This document shows, piece after piece, positions 7,921 to 16,495 of a stretch of DNA of 64,000 bases (the stretch's first letter is position 1; every line of letters starts with the position of its first letter). This stretch comes from CAKZSB01 sp964646405. Its GTDB lineage: Bacteria > Pseudomonadota > Gammaproteobacteria > Granulosicoccales > Granulosicoccaceae. Made by a program: the position numbers and the translations under genes. The stretch lies in assembly GCA_964646405.1 (NCBI GenBank), contig CAZYDV010000003.1, positions 3,527 to 67,526 on the forward strand, written 5' to 3'. The notes below the pieces were generated by a model, which saw only the letters and a program-made list of their open reading frames with translations, had not been told where the DNA came from and did no database searches.

Positions 7921-9057
7921 ATGAAAATCCGGACTGTCATCGCTCCGACCGAACGCGGACTGATGATAAGGGACAAGGCCATTGTCGATATTCTTGCGCC
8001 GGGCGTTTATTGGCAGGCGCCGGTGCTCGGCAATCGTATTGATGTGGTATCGATTGCGATCGCCCATTGCACTGATGCGCAGGTAATGGCCCTGGTCAAA
8101 ACCAATCCGGAACTGGCGGGCCGTTACTTCATCGTGGCGGATCTGAGCGACGATGAAGTGGGCATTGTATACCAGGACAACAAGCTGGTAGATATACTGC
8201 CGCCCGGTTCAACCGCCATTTACTGGCGCGGACTGGTCAACACTCGTGTCGACGCGATTGACACCACGCGGATCCGCGAAGTGGACGGCAAGCTTGCGCG
8301 TACCATTGGGCGGTCGGGCGTGATGGCCAAACGGGCGGCAGCACTGGGTGCGGTGCTGGGTGTTGATGTACAGCCACGGCAGGTTGGATTTCTGTACGAA
8401 AACGGCGTGCGTGTGGCGATGCTAGATCCCGGTTACTACCTGTACTGGAAGTTCAATCGCAAGTTGACTGCAAAGGTGATGACCACCCAGATGGTACTCA
8501 CCGAGGTTGCCGGTCAGGAAATACTGACCAGAGACCGAGTGAGCCTGCGGCTGAACCTGTCAGCTATCTACCAGGTGACCGATCCGGCCAGGGCCGAAGA
8601 TGCGTTGAACGACATCGATGCCTATGTCTACCGCGAATTGCAACTGGCATTGCGACGAGCAGTCGGCAACCAGACGCTGGATCAGCTGTTGGCAGACAAG
8701 GCTGCACTGGATACCGCCATTGCACAGGATGTGAGCGGTCGTCTGTCAGAAGCCGGGCTGGCATTGCAGAGTGCAGGGGTTAAGGACGTGATTTTGCCGG
8801 GTGATATGAAAGATATTCTGAACCAGGTAGTCGCTGCCGAGAAATCTGCACAAGCCAACAACATCAGGCGACGGGAAGAGACGGCAGCCACGCGCTCGCT
8901 GTTGAACACTGCGAAACTGATGGCCGATAACCCGGTGCTGGTGCGCCTGAAAGAGCTGGAAGCACTGGAAAGAGTGACCGGCAACATCGACAGGCTCACC
9001 GTATTCGGTGGCATGGATAGCGTGATGACGGATCTTGTGAAAATCGCAGAATCCTGA
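7921..9057 (+). CDS. Slipin, SPFH/band-7 domain protein
   Basis: 378 aa. The SPFH/PHB core spans about 150-290 (QVGFLYENGVRVAMLDPGYYLYW, EVAGQEILTRDRVSLRLNLSAIYQVTDP, LQLALRRAVGNQTLDQLLADK, GLALQSAGVKDVILP), followed by the helical stretch AAEKSAQANNIRRREETAATR and a C-terminal tail typical of slipins. The N-terminal 100 residues contain a second, divergent copy of the same motif (GLMIRDKAIVDILAPGVYW) and no clear hydrophobic hairpin, so it may be cytoplasmic or peripheral. Strong RBS AGAGGAG. Slipins recur beside RtcB in many bacteria; the partner gene follows after 90 bases, and the joint role in RNA repair is inferred from neighbourhood. Confidence 0.88.
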   Translation: MKIRTVIAPTERGLMIRDKAIVDILAPGVYWQAPVLGNRIDVVSIAIAHCTDAQVMALVKTNPELAGRYFIVADLSDDEVGIVYQDNKLVDILPPGSTAIYWRGLVNTRVDAIDTTRIREVDGKLARTIGRSGVMAKRAAALGAVLGVDVQPRQVGFLYENGVRVAMLDPGYYLYWKFNRKLTAKVMTTQMVLTEVAGQEILTRDRVSLRLNLSAIYQVTDPARAEDALNDIDAYVYRELQLALRRAVGNQTLDQLLADKAALDTAIAQDVSGRLSEAGLALQSAGVKDVILPGDMKDILNQVVAAEKSAQANNIRRREETAATRSLLNTAKLMADNPVLVRLKELEALERVTGNIDRLTVFGGMDSVMTDLVKIAES

Positions 9058-9103
9058 AGCATATTGCCACCACAAATGACAAACATCTATTGACTGAAAG
9101 TAA

Positions 9104-9123
9104 CCCCGGTCATGCGACCGGGG
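9104..9123 (+). promoter_or_regulatory. Intercistronic hairpin between slipin and rtcB
   Basis: Perfect 8-bp GC-rich stem CCCCGGTC/GACCGGGG with an ATGC tetraloop, not followed by Ts, so not a terminator. It may stabilise the upstream message or set the slipin:RtcB ratio, and could be a processing site. Confidence 0.5.
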
Positions 9124-9147
9124 CAATGAAGTCACAGGACGATAGCT

Positions 9148-10344
9148 ATGCCTATTCAGAATATTATTACCAAGGGCAAAGTCCCGGTAAACATATACAC
9201 CGACGATATCGATCACAGTGCCTACGATCAGTTGTCGAAAATGGCACAGCTGCCATTCATTCACAGCCATATCGCCGCCATGCCCGACGTACACCGCGGA
9301 ATCGGAGCAACGGTAGGATCAGTTATCCCTACACGCGGCGCGATCATTCCCGCTGCTGTGGGCGTCGATATTGGTTGCGGCATGAACGCGGTGCGGTTAT
9401 CGATCACAGCCGATCAATTGCCCGACAACCTGAAACCCGTTCGCCACGCGATCGAGGATGCCGTGCCCGTGGGATTTGCAATGCACAAAACGATTAAGGC
9501 GCGGCGCTCCACATTAAACGTACTGGATGGCGGACTGGAGGCGATCCTGGCCAGCCATCCGAGTATCGGCAAGATGGTGAAACAGTTGTCGCGTACCTGG
9601 TCGCAGCAGGTGGGAACACTGGGCGGAGGCAATCACTTTATCGAGTTGTGCCTCGATGAAAACGACGACGTGTGGATCATGCTGCATTCAGGCAGTCGCG
9701 GAATCGGCAATGTGATCGGGCGCTACTTCATTCAGCTCGCGCGCAAAGATATGCAACGCCTGCAACGCAATCTGCCCGATCGCGATCTCGCCTACTTCGA
9801 CGAGGGCACTGAAAATTTCGACGATTACGTTTTTGCTGTGCACTGGGCTCAGGACTACGCGATGTGGAATCGCCGTGAAATGATGCGTCTGATAGTCGAT
9901 GCACTGAAAGGCGTACTGCCGGACTTCACCGTGACCAAAGAGGCGATCAACTGCCACCACAATTACGTGGCAGTGGAAAATCACTTTGGCGCGGATGTCT
10001 ACCTGACCCGCAAGGGCGCGATCAGTGCTCGCGAAGGCGAGCTTGGCATCATTCCGGGCAGCATGGGTGCGAAGTCCTACATCGTAAAGGGCCTGGGGGA
10101 TGCGAAATCCTTTTGCTCCTGCTCGCACGGCGCTGGTCGCACAATGAGCCGCACCGCTGCAAAAAAGGCCTTTGATACACACGACCTGAAAGCTCAGACC
10201 GATGGGGTGGAATGTCGCAAGGACGCCGGCGTCATCGACGAGATTCCCGGCGCCTACAAAGACATCGATACCGTGATGGAGAACCAGCGCGACCTGGTAG
10301 ACATCGTCCACACCCTCAAGCAGCTGGTCTGCGTGAAGGGCTGA
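9148..10344 (+). CDS. rtcB: RNA-splicing ligase RtcB (3'-phosphate/5'-OH ligase)
   Basis: 398 aa, full family length. RtcB joins RNA 2',3'-cyclic phosphate or 3'-phosphate ends to 5'-OH ends using GTP and Mn2+. All key parts are present: VGVDIGCGMN with Asp74 and Cys77, GGGNHF with His163, HSGSRG with His180, the CHHNY histidines (270/271), and SHGAGR with His327, the residue that becomes guanylylated. Start supported by AGGA eight bases upstream. No archease, RtcA or RtcR gene lies in the window. Pairing with slipin and with the upstream tRNA-like RNA suggests a stress-linked RNA repair operon. Confidence 0.95.
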   Translation: MPIQNIITKGKVPVNIYTDDIDHSAYDQLSKMAQLPFIHSHIAAMPDVHRGIGATVGSVIPTRGAIIPAAVGVDIGCGMNAVRLSITADQLPDNLKPVRHAIEDAVPVGFAMHKTIKARRSTLNVLDGGLEAILASHPSIGKMVKQLSRTWSQQVGTLGGGNHFIELCLDENDDVWIMLHSGSRGIGNVIGRYFIQLARKDMQRLQRNLPDRDLAYFDEGTENFDDYVFAVHWAQDYAMWNRREMMRLIVDALKGVLPDFTVTKEAINCHHNYVAVENHFGADVYLTRKGAISAREGELGIIPGSMGAKSYIVKGLGDAKSFCSCSHGAGRTMSRTAAKKAFDTHDLKAQTDGVECRKDAGVIDEIPGAYKDIDTVMENQRDLVDIVHTLKQLVCVKG

Positions 10345-10714
10345 ATCGTTGCCACATCAGTATCGCAGGCTCGCGCCGCCGCCAACCGGGCTGTGGCACG
10401 CGTTTGCGATGGCTCTGGGTCCGCCGACGATTCGATTCCCCTCCCCGGCCCAACCCCGCAGACACCAATCGATCCGGACACCCTGACTACCGACAGGTAA
10501 AACGATCGGTTGCATCCGCATTTGTATCAGCACTACGCGAGTGTCTGCCTACCACGGTGTGGCCAATACCTTGACCAACCTGCACCCGTTCGACTATGGT
10601 ACCGCCACGAAAGCGCAGGTGATTTTCTCAACGCTCAATACAGCGCGGCTGCTAGTCAATCCGCAAACAGCAACAGGATCCCGCATGCGCTAACCGGGCT
10701 GAGGCAATGATGGG
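10345..10714. other. Gene-poor gap after rtcB
   Basis: About 370 bases with no recognised gene. One plus-strand frame is open from about 10488 to a TAA at about 10690 (peptide containing AYHGVANTLTNLHPFDYGTATKAQ) but has no good start or homology I recognise; it could be the tail of a decayed gene. No terminator with a U-tract is obvious behind rtcB. Confidence 0.4.
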
Positions 10715-10939
10715 TCAGTCAGCCAGACCGGAATAGGTTCTGCCTTTGTCGTCCAGCGTGGATAGCTCTGGATATAACTCTCGGCAATCAGTAAATACCG
10801 CGAGGACATCGTATTTCTTCCGGATCTCGGCGATGTGCTTTTCTGCATAGGTTTCGCATACTTTCGCATCCGGATAGGGGCCATATTCGAAAGCAGTAGC
10901 ACCGTTAAACAGCTGGACGATCAGCACCAGGTTATACAT
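10715..10939 (-). CDS. Small conserved-looking hypothetical protein
   Basis: 74 aa from ATG 10939, preceded by GAGAGG ten bases upstream; the frame extends further up but that part lacks coding character. The N-terminus MYNLVLIVQLFNGAT is moderately hydrophobic without a cleavage site, then a charged helical part with two cysteines (DAKVCETYAEKHIAEIRKKYDVLAVFTDCREL). This resembles small proteins of unknown function that normalise to a single alpha/beta fold. It is divergent from the sulfotransferase gene. I do not recognise a family. Confidence 0.5.
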   Translation of the reverse strand: MYNLVLIVQLFNGATAFEYGPYPDAKVCETYAEKHIAEIRKKYDVLAVFTDCRELYPELSTLDDKGRTYSGLAD

Positions 10940-11176
10940 GGGGAAAGACCTCTCTACACACGGCTGGGAAACCTTAGCAACAATCGTTGCAGACAACACA
11001 GTGCTGCTTTTGCACACCGGCGATGCAAAAACAATACCCGGCACCTATACCAGCGTCTATGACCCGGTTAGACAACTACAAATGGGGGATAACTCGGCAG
11101 ACTGCTATTGCGCCCGGTTCTCTATTTGGGATATAGCACATGGTTACTTTTTTAAACTACCGCTAGAACGTGAATC

Positions 11177-12103
11177 ATGACTGACGAATTCCTGGACAGA
11201 GTCAAACAGCTATTTGAGCAACAACAATATGCCGAGGCTATCCGCGAATGGGGCACCGATACGTCCAACAGCCACGAATTTAAACACAACGCCTACGCCG
11301 ACTATATCTATCGGGCCAATGACGTCATCGTTACCACCTATCCGAAAAGCGGCACAACCTGGATGAAACAAATCGCCGTACAAATCGGCTATCTTGGCGA
11401 AGGGGAATACAACCATATCGACGACGTCGTACCCTGGCCGGATAAACTAGTTCCACAAGAGGGCCCTGAGTTAAACGATATCAGTGGCCTGACTGATTCC
11501 CCAACTGGCATCCACGTAATCAAAAGCCATCTCGAGGCTGACTACGTACCCTTCGAATCTGGTGCAAAGTGCATCTGCGTGATCAGAGACCCAAAGGATA
11601 CGTTGGTATCAGTGGTGCATTTTGAAAACGGATTCAACCGGCTGCTATTCGATCACACGATTCCGGTGAAAGAATGGGTGGCAGCATTTCAGACCGAACA
11701 GTTTATCTATCAACCCTGGGCCATGCTGACAGACAGTTGGTGGAAACTCCGGGATCGCGACAACGTACTGGTCATGTTCTACGAAGACATGAAAAGAGAT
11801 CCTCAAAACGCTGTCACGCAAGTTGCTGAATTTCTCGGCGTCGAACTCACAACAGAGCAATTTGGCAAGGTGTTGGAAAAAAGCAGTTTCAGCTACATGA
11901 AAGCGAATGACAGCAAATTTGCCCCACCCGCCTGGGATGCCGGCCACGTTCCAATGGTACGCAGCGGTCAGAGTGGTAATTCGAAGGAACTACTCTCAAC
12001 ACAGGATCAAAGCCAGATCGACGACTTCTGTATACGGGAGCTCGAAAAGCTGGGCTCAGATTTTCCCTATCAGGCGTTGTACGCATTAAATACAGCAGGC
12101 TAG
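11177..12103 (+). CDS. PAPS-dependent sulfotransferase (SULT1-like)
   Basis: 308 aa cytosolic enzyme transferring a sulfuryl group from PAPS to a hydroxyl or amine acceptor. The 5'-phosphosulfate loop TYPKSGTTW (54-62), the catalytic His in IKSH (His118), the 3'-phosphate motif VIRDPKD (135-141, with Ser145) and the DRDNVLVMFYEDMKRDP block are all present; RSGQSGNSKELLS is the usual C-terminal PAPS-contact loop, with RxGxxGxxK spacing. The acceptor is unknown. The small DUF3253 gene begins seven bases after its stop. Confidence 0.9.
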   Translation: MTDEFLDRVKQLFEQQQYAEAIREWGTDTSNSHEFKHNAYADYIYRANDVIVTTYPKSGTTWMKQIAVQIGYLGEGEYNHIDDVVPWPDKLVPQEGPELNDISGLTDSPTGIHVIKSHLEADYVPFESGAKCICVIRDPKDTLVSVVHFENGFNRLLFDHTIPVKEWVAAFQTEQFIYQPWAMLTDSWWKLRDRDNVLVMFYEDMKRDPQNAVTQVAEFLGVELTTEQFGKVLEKSSFSYMKANDSKFAPPAWDAGHVPMVRSGQSGNSKELLSTQDQSQIDDFCIRELEKLGSDFPYQALYALNTAG

Positions 12104-12110
12104 GTTCCAC

Positions 12111-12365
12111 ATGCACGACGAATCGGTGATAGCGCAGAAGATGCTTTCATTGCTGAAACAACGGGGTGCTGAGAAATCGATCTGTCCAAGCGAAATTGCC
12201 AGAGCACTAGCCGACGATTCGAACTGGCGCTCATTGATGGTGCCCGTCAGAGCGGTTGCTCGCAAGTTAGCGCGGCAGGGTAATGTGGTTATCACACAGC
12301 GTGGTAAGCCTGTCGAACCCGACAACTTTAAAGGACCGGTTCGCATAAGCCTGCGTCAACCGTAA
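12111..12365 (+). CDS. DUF3253 small protein
   Basis: 84 aa, apparently a winged-helix-like fold: a helical N-terminus (ESVIAQKMLSLLKQRG), the family block SICPSEIARAL, an alpha segment LMVPVRAVARKLARQGNVVITQRGKPV and a C-terminal GPVRISL. This matches DUF3253, whose function is unknown; the layout suggests nucleic-acid binding. Probably co-transcribed with the sulfotransferase. Confidence 0.75.
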   Translation: MHDESVIAQKMLSLLKQRGAEKSICPSEIARALADDSNWRSLMVPVRAVARKLARQGNVVITQRGKPVEPDNFKGPVRISLRQP

Positions 12366-12386
12366 CCACCTTGCCCATCCAACAGC

Positions 12387-12509
12387 GAACATCCAGATAC
12401 CGTGTACCGGAACCAGTCCGGTATGACGTAAGCACGTTATGATGGCAACGCGACATGGACGCGCAAGCGGCGCCCACAACAAGGTAACCCGACGCGTGTG
12501 CGAGGCGAA
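12387..12509. repeat. Intergenic direct repeat, copy 1
   Basis: About 123 bases repeated at 12602-12725 with many matches, including identical tracts ACGCGCAAGCGGCGCCCACA and CAAGGTAACCCGACGCGTG. The start carries a REP-like stretch (ACCGGAACCAGTCCGGTATGACG) with a small stem CCGGAAC...GTCCGG. Probably a non-autonomous dispersed element. Confidence 0.75.
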
Positions 12510-12601
12510 TTCCCGGCCATCAAGTCAATGGAATCTGAATCCTGATCTGCGTTGACAGAACTCGCTGAAACCACTGTGCCCCCGTTTGCGAACATCTATG
12601 C

Positions 12602-12725
12602 GAACATCTGGATACCCGCGTACCGGAGCCAGTCCAGCATGACGCAAGCACGGTATGACGGCAAGGCGATGTGGACGCGCAAGCGGCGCCCACAACAAGG
12701 TAACCCGACGCGTGAGCGAGGCGAA
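12602..12725. repeat. Intergenic direct repeat, copy 2
   Basis: Second copy of the 12387-12509 unit, here with GGATACCCGCGTACCGGAGCC at its left end, close to the widespread CCCGCGTACGCGGG-type REP sequences. The 92 bases between copies hold no gene; the right end stops 20 bases before the DM13 gene's stop codon. Confidence 0.75.
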
Positions 12726-12744
12726 CAACCATTCCGCCAGATCC

Positions 12745-13725
12745 CTAAAATCTGGCGTCACCAAAGTTGGCAGAGAAAATATCGCACCAGACACTAACAC
12801 CATCGAAGTCATCCAGCGTCAGATCATCGGGCAGCGTCACACGAATCGTCTCGTTATCATACACCCGGCCATTGAGCTGCGGTCCGATCAGCCGCCCACC
12901 GGCACTGCTTCGGTAGTTTCCACCGACACCAGTATAGAAAAACACGGATGGGCCGCCGCCATCGTAGCCGAAGTTACTGATCTCAAGCGTTCGATTGTCC
13001 AGCACCGTCAGCGTGCCGTTGATGTCATGGGCGAAATTGCTGAATTCGGCTGACACGCCAACCAGAGGATGATCGGCTGCATTGTCGGTATTGTCCACGG
13101 CAGGTGGCTGAGTATTATCGACTGTGGGGCGCTGCTGTATCCCCTCACCGAACAGTGTCTCCTGAAAGTGATCCAGCGCGGTTTCGCCGTCGATCAGGCT
13201 GGTGCTGACAGAGCCACTGTTGGCGACCAGATTGATCACCGACTGATCAAAATTTGCCGAGGCAAAGTCCACGTTCAGACCAAACGCATTTGACGTAGCC
13301 TCGTTCGAGATCTCGATGCCATTGACAGGATCGCCATCCACATCCAATGTCTGCAACAATCGCGTCAGGTTGATTACCCGTGCATCGGCGATGTCGTCGG
13401 TGGAGAATACGTCCAACGGCGTCACGAGCGCTTGCGCAGCGATGGGTGGCAATGAGATATCGCCAATAGAAAACGTAATGCTCTCACCTGCACTGTAGCT
13501 GAAGCCACCGCTTTCGTCTGTCACTCCCCAGGCCGTATTAGTTCTAAACGACAGGCCAGAGACCGCAGAGTCGACAAACCGACCATTCAACATTCCCTCA
13601 GCTTCCGGGCTTTCCTGGTCTCTGGTTTCGTCCTCAGCACCGGCGCCGGAACCTCCGCCGCCACCGCCACAGCCCGCCAGGGCGAGCGCAATTGTCAGGC
13701 TCAGTGATAATTTCACGATTCGCAT
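12745..13725 (-). CDS. Lipoprotein with C-terminal DM13 domain
   Basis: 326 aa. Lipobox ALAGCGGGG, then a beta-rich region of the kind found in bacterial adhesin-like lipoproteins (GRFVDSAVSGLSFRTNTAWGVTDESGGFSY, ITFSIGDISLPP), a short low-complexity linker near 210, and a DM13 domain at about 225-326 (GTLTVLDNRTLEISNFGYDGGGPSVFFYTG, LPDDLTLDDFDGVSVWCDIFSANFGDARF) with the hallmark Trp-Cys pair. DM13 domains are predicted redox or cytochrome-b561-like electron-transfer modules. Start at ATG 13725; GTG/ATG a few codons upstream are possible. Likely faces the periplasm or surface. Confidence 0.8.
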   Translation of the reverse strand: MRIVKLSLSLTIALALAGCGGGGGGSGAGAEDETRDQESPEAEGMLNGRFVDSAVSGLSFRTNTAWGVTDESGGFSYSAGESITFSIGDISLPPIAAQALVTPLDVFSTDDIADARVINLTRLLQTLDVDGDPVNGIEISNEATSNAFGLNVDFASANFDQSVINLVANSGSVSTSLIDGETALDHFQETLFGEGIQQRPTVDNTQPPAVDNTDNAADHPLVGVSAEFSNFAHDINGTLTVLDNRTLEISNFGYDGGGPSVFFYTGVGGNYRSSAGGRLIGPQLNGRVYDNETIRVTLPDDLTLDDFDGVSVWCDIFSANFGDARF

Positions 13726-13783
13726 GTGTTGCACACCTTAATTGAGTTTTTTCTATGAAGAAGCAGGGAAATAGTTACAGAAA

Positions 13784-14614
13784 TCAAAAGCTGTAACTCA
13801 GACTGAGCGTTGCGATGTTGCTGTCGGCGACGTTCTTGCCATCTATCACCGATGCCAGTGTCAGACCCAGCCCAACGCCGTTGGCCAACCCATAGTTGGC
13901 GCCGAAAATCACCCAGTTGGAGTCACGATCGGTTTCGGCAAACTGTTCGAAACTAAAATCCGGATCGTCTATATCCACCGAGCTATTGGTACGAATGCCC
14001 GCTGCCGAAAGCGACAGACCCAGCCCTTCGACCGGTGTGGTGTAGTACAGGCTTGCAAGAAATTTGAAACCATCGGCTACACCATTGTCTCGCTGGCGAT
14101 AGGTCAGGTCGCCAAAAGTGGCAAATCCATTCGACAACGACTTGCCGACCAGCAGACTGAGGTCGATGCCGGACCCACCATCACCAATCGCATGAGTGAT
14201 GTTGGTGTCGTAGTCCCCACCGACTGTATAGGCGATACGGCCCGACACAGTCGGAGTACCGTCGTCCAGCTCGAATTCATTGAGAAACTGATAGGTGACA
14301 CCAAACGTTGTATCGGCGATGTCGCTCTGTTCGTCCGGGTTATCGTCGAAGTTCGTGCGCGCGTAGCCTGTGCGAAAGTCGAAAGCCCAGATATCGTCGT
14401 ATCCACGGCTCGCGTTCAGCCACAAGTAGGTGCCCTCCAAATCCCCCATCAGATCAATACTGTTTTCGCCAATGAAAAATCGGTCGGTAGAACCGGAGAC
14501 CACATCCACGCGGAGCGTCGTCTCTTCGTGGCCCAGCAACCAGGGCGAGCCGTCGGCCAGACACGCGCCGGAAGCAAACAGCGCGCAGACGATAATTGGA
14601 GTTTTTTTCATCAT
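13784..14614 (-). CDS. Outer-membrane beta-barrel protein
   Basis: 276 aa from ATG 14614 (MMKKTPIIVCALFASGACLAD), a clear signal peptide. The mature protein alternates polar and hydrophobic residues in about ten strands (TYLWLNASRGY, DIWAFDFRTGYA, GVTYQFLNEFEL, ATFGDLTYRQRD, GFKFLASLYYTT, WVIFGANYGLA) and ends in LSLSYSF, the terminal-Phe signal recognised by the BAM complex. No pore motif or ligand is recognisable. It ends close to the DM13 gene on the same strand and follows the DUF547 gene by 40 bases, so co-transcription is plausible. Confidence 0.72.
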   Translation of the reverse strand: MMKKTPIIVCALFASGACLADGSPWLLGHEETTLRVDVVSGSTDRFFIGENSIDLMGDLEGTYLWLNASRGYDDIWAFDFRTGYARTNFDDNPDEQSDIADTTFGVTYQFLNEFELDDGTPTVSGRIAYTVGGDYDTNITHAIGDGGSGIDLSLLVGKSLSNGFATFGDLTYRQRDNGVADGFKFLASLYYTTPVEGLGLSLSAAGIRTNSSVDIDDPDFSFEQFAETDRDSNWVIFGANYGLANGVGLGLTLASVIDGKNVADSNIATLSLSYSF

Positions 14615-14654
14615 CAGGATCAAATCGTTCGATAAGTGAAATTCAGCGTCAGAC

Positions 14655-15512
14655 TTATTCACCACAGCTGGCCTCTTCATGGCAGTAACCGTTTAATGAC
14701 CAATCGTATTCGTATTTCGGCAGGCCGGTAGCGGACGTCAGGCGCTGGGCAGCAGGTTCTGGCAGATGTTGCGAAAGTGTCGCCAGCACTTGCGGCAGGT
14801 TTTGACCGAAATCACCGGCATACCACTTAAAAAGGGAAGACAAATAGAGCGTGTCGCCGTCGAACCGAGCGGCGCGCTTGTGTTCCATGAAATCCGCCGC
14901 CGCCTCGTCGAGCTGTGTATCAAGTGTGGCGGCATCAAATGCCACGGGCGCAAGATCGGGACAGCCTATGCTGGCACAGTTGACTGCAAAATGAATTCGA
15001 TAGTCATCGTACAGCGGCCGAATAATTCGGTGCTCAATATCATTGAGTGACAGATCGATTCCGTTTATCGCCACTGCCTGATCATCCCACGGACCAAAAC
15101 GGGTCACGTTGGAGCCAAGCGTTGTGATACTCGATACCGGATAGTTGCGAAGGATGAGCTGCACCGTCAGGGCGTTGTACAGATTGATCCAGAAAGCTTT
15201 TTGCGTGCTGCGGTTAAGCGTCAATGGGTCAATCGCTGCAAGCATCGCGATATACTCGTCGAGCGATTCATAGCCATCGTCTAAAAGCCCCTCATAGTCA
15301 AAGAGATTGACCCCGGACTCCGTCTCAACGACGAGATAGTCGTCGAGTAACTGCTGCCAGCCCGCATGATCAACCTGGGCATCACTGCCCGCATCAAAGG
15401 CGCCAAAGCGCGTATCGAGCACCGGCGGGCTGGAAGGGCGCACATGCAGCAGGTATACCGCAGCGAACAGCAGCAGCGGAATCAGCGACGCGATCAGGAT
15501 CCGACTACGCAT
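14655..15512 (-). CDS. DUF547 domain protein, membrane-anchored
   Basis: 285 aa. N-terminal hydrophobic anchor (ILIASLIPLLLFAAVYLL), then the DUF547 signature: AFWINLYNALTVQLILRNYP, LNDIEHRIIRP, RIHFAVNCASIGCPDLAPVAF and LSSLFKWYAGDFG. The Ser-Ile-Gly-Cys-Pro cysteine region recalls a papain-like fold, and DUF547 proteins are often glutaredoxin-linked in plants, but their biochemistry is not established. Periplasmic-facing. First gene of a possible three-gene minus-strand unit with the barrel protein and the DM13 lipoprotein. Confidence 0.85.
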   Translation of the reverse strand: MRSRILIASLIPLLLFAAVYLLHVRPSSPPVLDTRFGAFDAGSDAQVDHAGWQQLLDDYLVVETESGVNLFDYEGLLDDGYESLDEYIAMLAAIDPLTLNRSTQKAFWINLYNALTVQLILRNYPVSSITTLGSNVTRFGPWDDQAVAINGIDLSLNDIEHRIIRPLYDDYRIHFAVNCASIGCPDLAPVAFDAATLDTQLDEAAADFMEHKRAARFDGDTLYLSSLFKWYAGDFGQNLPQVLATLSQHLPEPAAQRLTSATGLPKYEYDWSLNGYCHEEASCGE

Positions 15513-15563
15513 GAGATTCTCCGCGCCCTGTCATCTGCCTGTCGCTAACTGCGATGCAGCGAG

Positions 15564-16469
15564 TCACGGCTTTCTAACCGCAGCAGATGCCGGCAGACGG
15601 GTTGCTATGCGACGTCTAATCGGTACTGTCGATGGGCTGACCGGATCAGGAACTTGTGCGCTTGTGTCGCAACCGGTCATCCAGTGCTGGCGGATATAAA
15701 GTCGGGCGATGGTACCCAGGATGCCGTTGGCCGCACCGATGACGCCTCGGACTGTCCCACTGATTTTCGACTGTCCGATTCGCACCAGCGCGCTAACCGG
15801 TACTTCGCGCACGTGCAACGACAATTGCAGCGCTCTGACCTGCATTTCGACGGTCCATCCGTAGTGGCGATCACTCATATTGAGTCGCTTGAGCGAACGA
15901 TAATCAATGGCCCGAAATGGTCCAAGGTCCGTCACTGGTTCTTTCCACAAACGGCGTATGAGTGCACTGGCCAGCCAATTGCCAAAGCGTTGCGGGAGAC
16001 TCAGCGCGCCTTTTTCACACTGCCCGATCGCTCTCGAACCGATGACCAGATTCGCGCCATTGACCAGTGGATCCAGCAACCCTGGTAACTCGCGTACATC
16101 GACTGAATCGTCAGCGTCGACGAACGCGACGAGATCATGCGCGGCGGGATGACGCAACGCCGCCAGACAGGCAGCACCATACCCACGCTCCGGCTCATGT
16201 ACGACGACGGCACTATGCATTCGGGCTATGCTGGCTGTACCATCTGTGGAGCCGTTGTCGCCCACCACTATCAGGTCAACCAGGGGTTTCGAATCAGCCC
16301 GACACAGGTCTTTCTGTTGATCCGGGCATTGGGCCGGTCTGTTCGAAACTAACGCATCGCCACAATGCCGGCACACGCGTAACGAGTTCAAATCGGACAG
16401 GACTTTGCCTATCGATTGAGCCTCGTTTAATGCCGGAACTATGACAGCAACCTGTCGTCTTTTATACAT
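15564..16469 (-). CDS. Family 2 glycosyltransferase (DPM-like) with Cys-rich insertion
   Basis: 301 aa from ATG 16469 (MYKRRQ). GT-A fold: VIVPALNEAQSIGKVL, DNGSTDGTA, FVDADDSVD (DxD at 118-120) and the SQKRFGN-like PQRFGNWLASALIRRL plus DLGPFRAIDYRSL blocks of polyprenyl-phosphate mannose/glucose synthases. Unusually, about 30 residues are inserted between the first helix and strand two, carrying Cys33, Cys36, Cys48 and Cys56 (CRHCGDAL...QCPDQQKDLC), a possible zinc ribbon. No C-terminal membrane segments are obvious. Divergent from a membrane glycosyltransferase that starts 26 bases away, its likely partner using the lipid-linked sugar. Confidence 0.8.
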   Translation of the reverse strand: MYKRRQVAVIVPALNEAQSIGKVLSDLNSLRVCRHCGDALVSNRPAQCPDQQKDLCRADSKPLVDLIVVGDNGSTDGTASIARMHSAVVVHEPERGYGAACLAALRHPAAHDLVAFVDADDSVDVRELPGLLDPLVNGANLVIGSRAIGQCEKGALSLPQRFGNWLASALIRRLWKEPVTDLGPFRAIDYRSLKRLNMSDRHYGWTVEMQVRALQLSLHVREVPVSALVRIGQSKISGTVRGVIGAANGILGTIARLYIRQHWMTGCDTSAQVPDPVSPSTVPIRRRIATRLPASAAVRKP

Positions 16470-16495
16470 ACTCACTCTGATTAGCTTGCACGTCG

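Noticed and set aside
10488..10690. Plus-strand open frame behind rtcB with protein-like composition
   Set aside because: No usable start codon with RBS and no recognisable family; kept only as a note on the gap.
10938..11180. 80-codon plus-strand frame ending in an ATGA overlap with the sulfotransferase start
   Set aside because: It overlaps the better supported 10715-10939 gene by a shared ATG region, has no RBS and no domain; the overlap is probably accidental.
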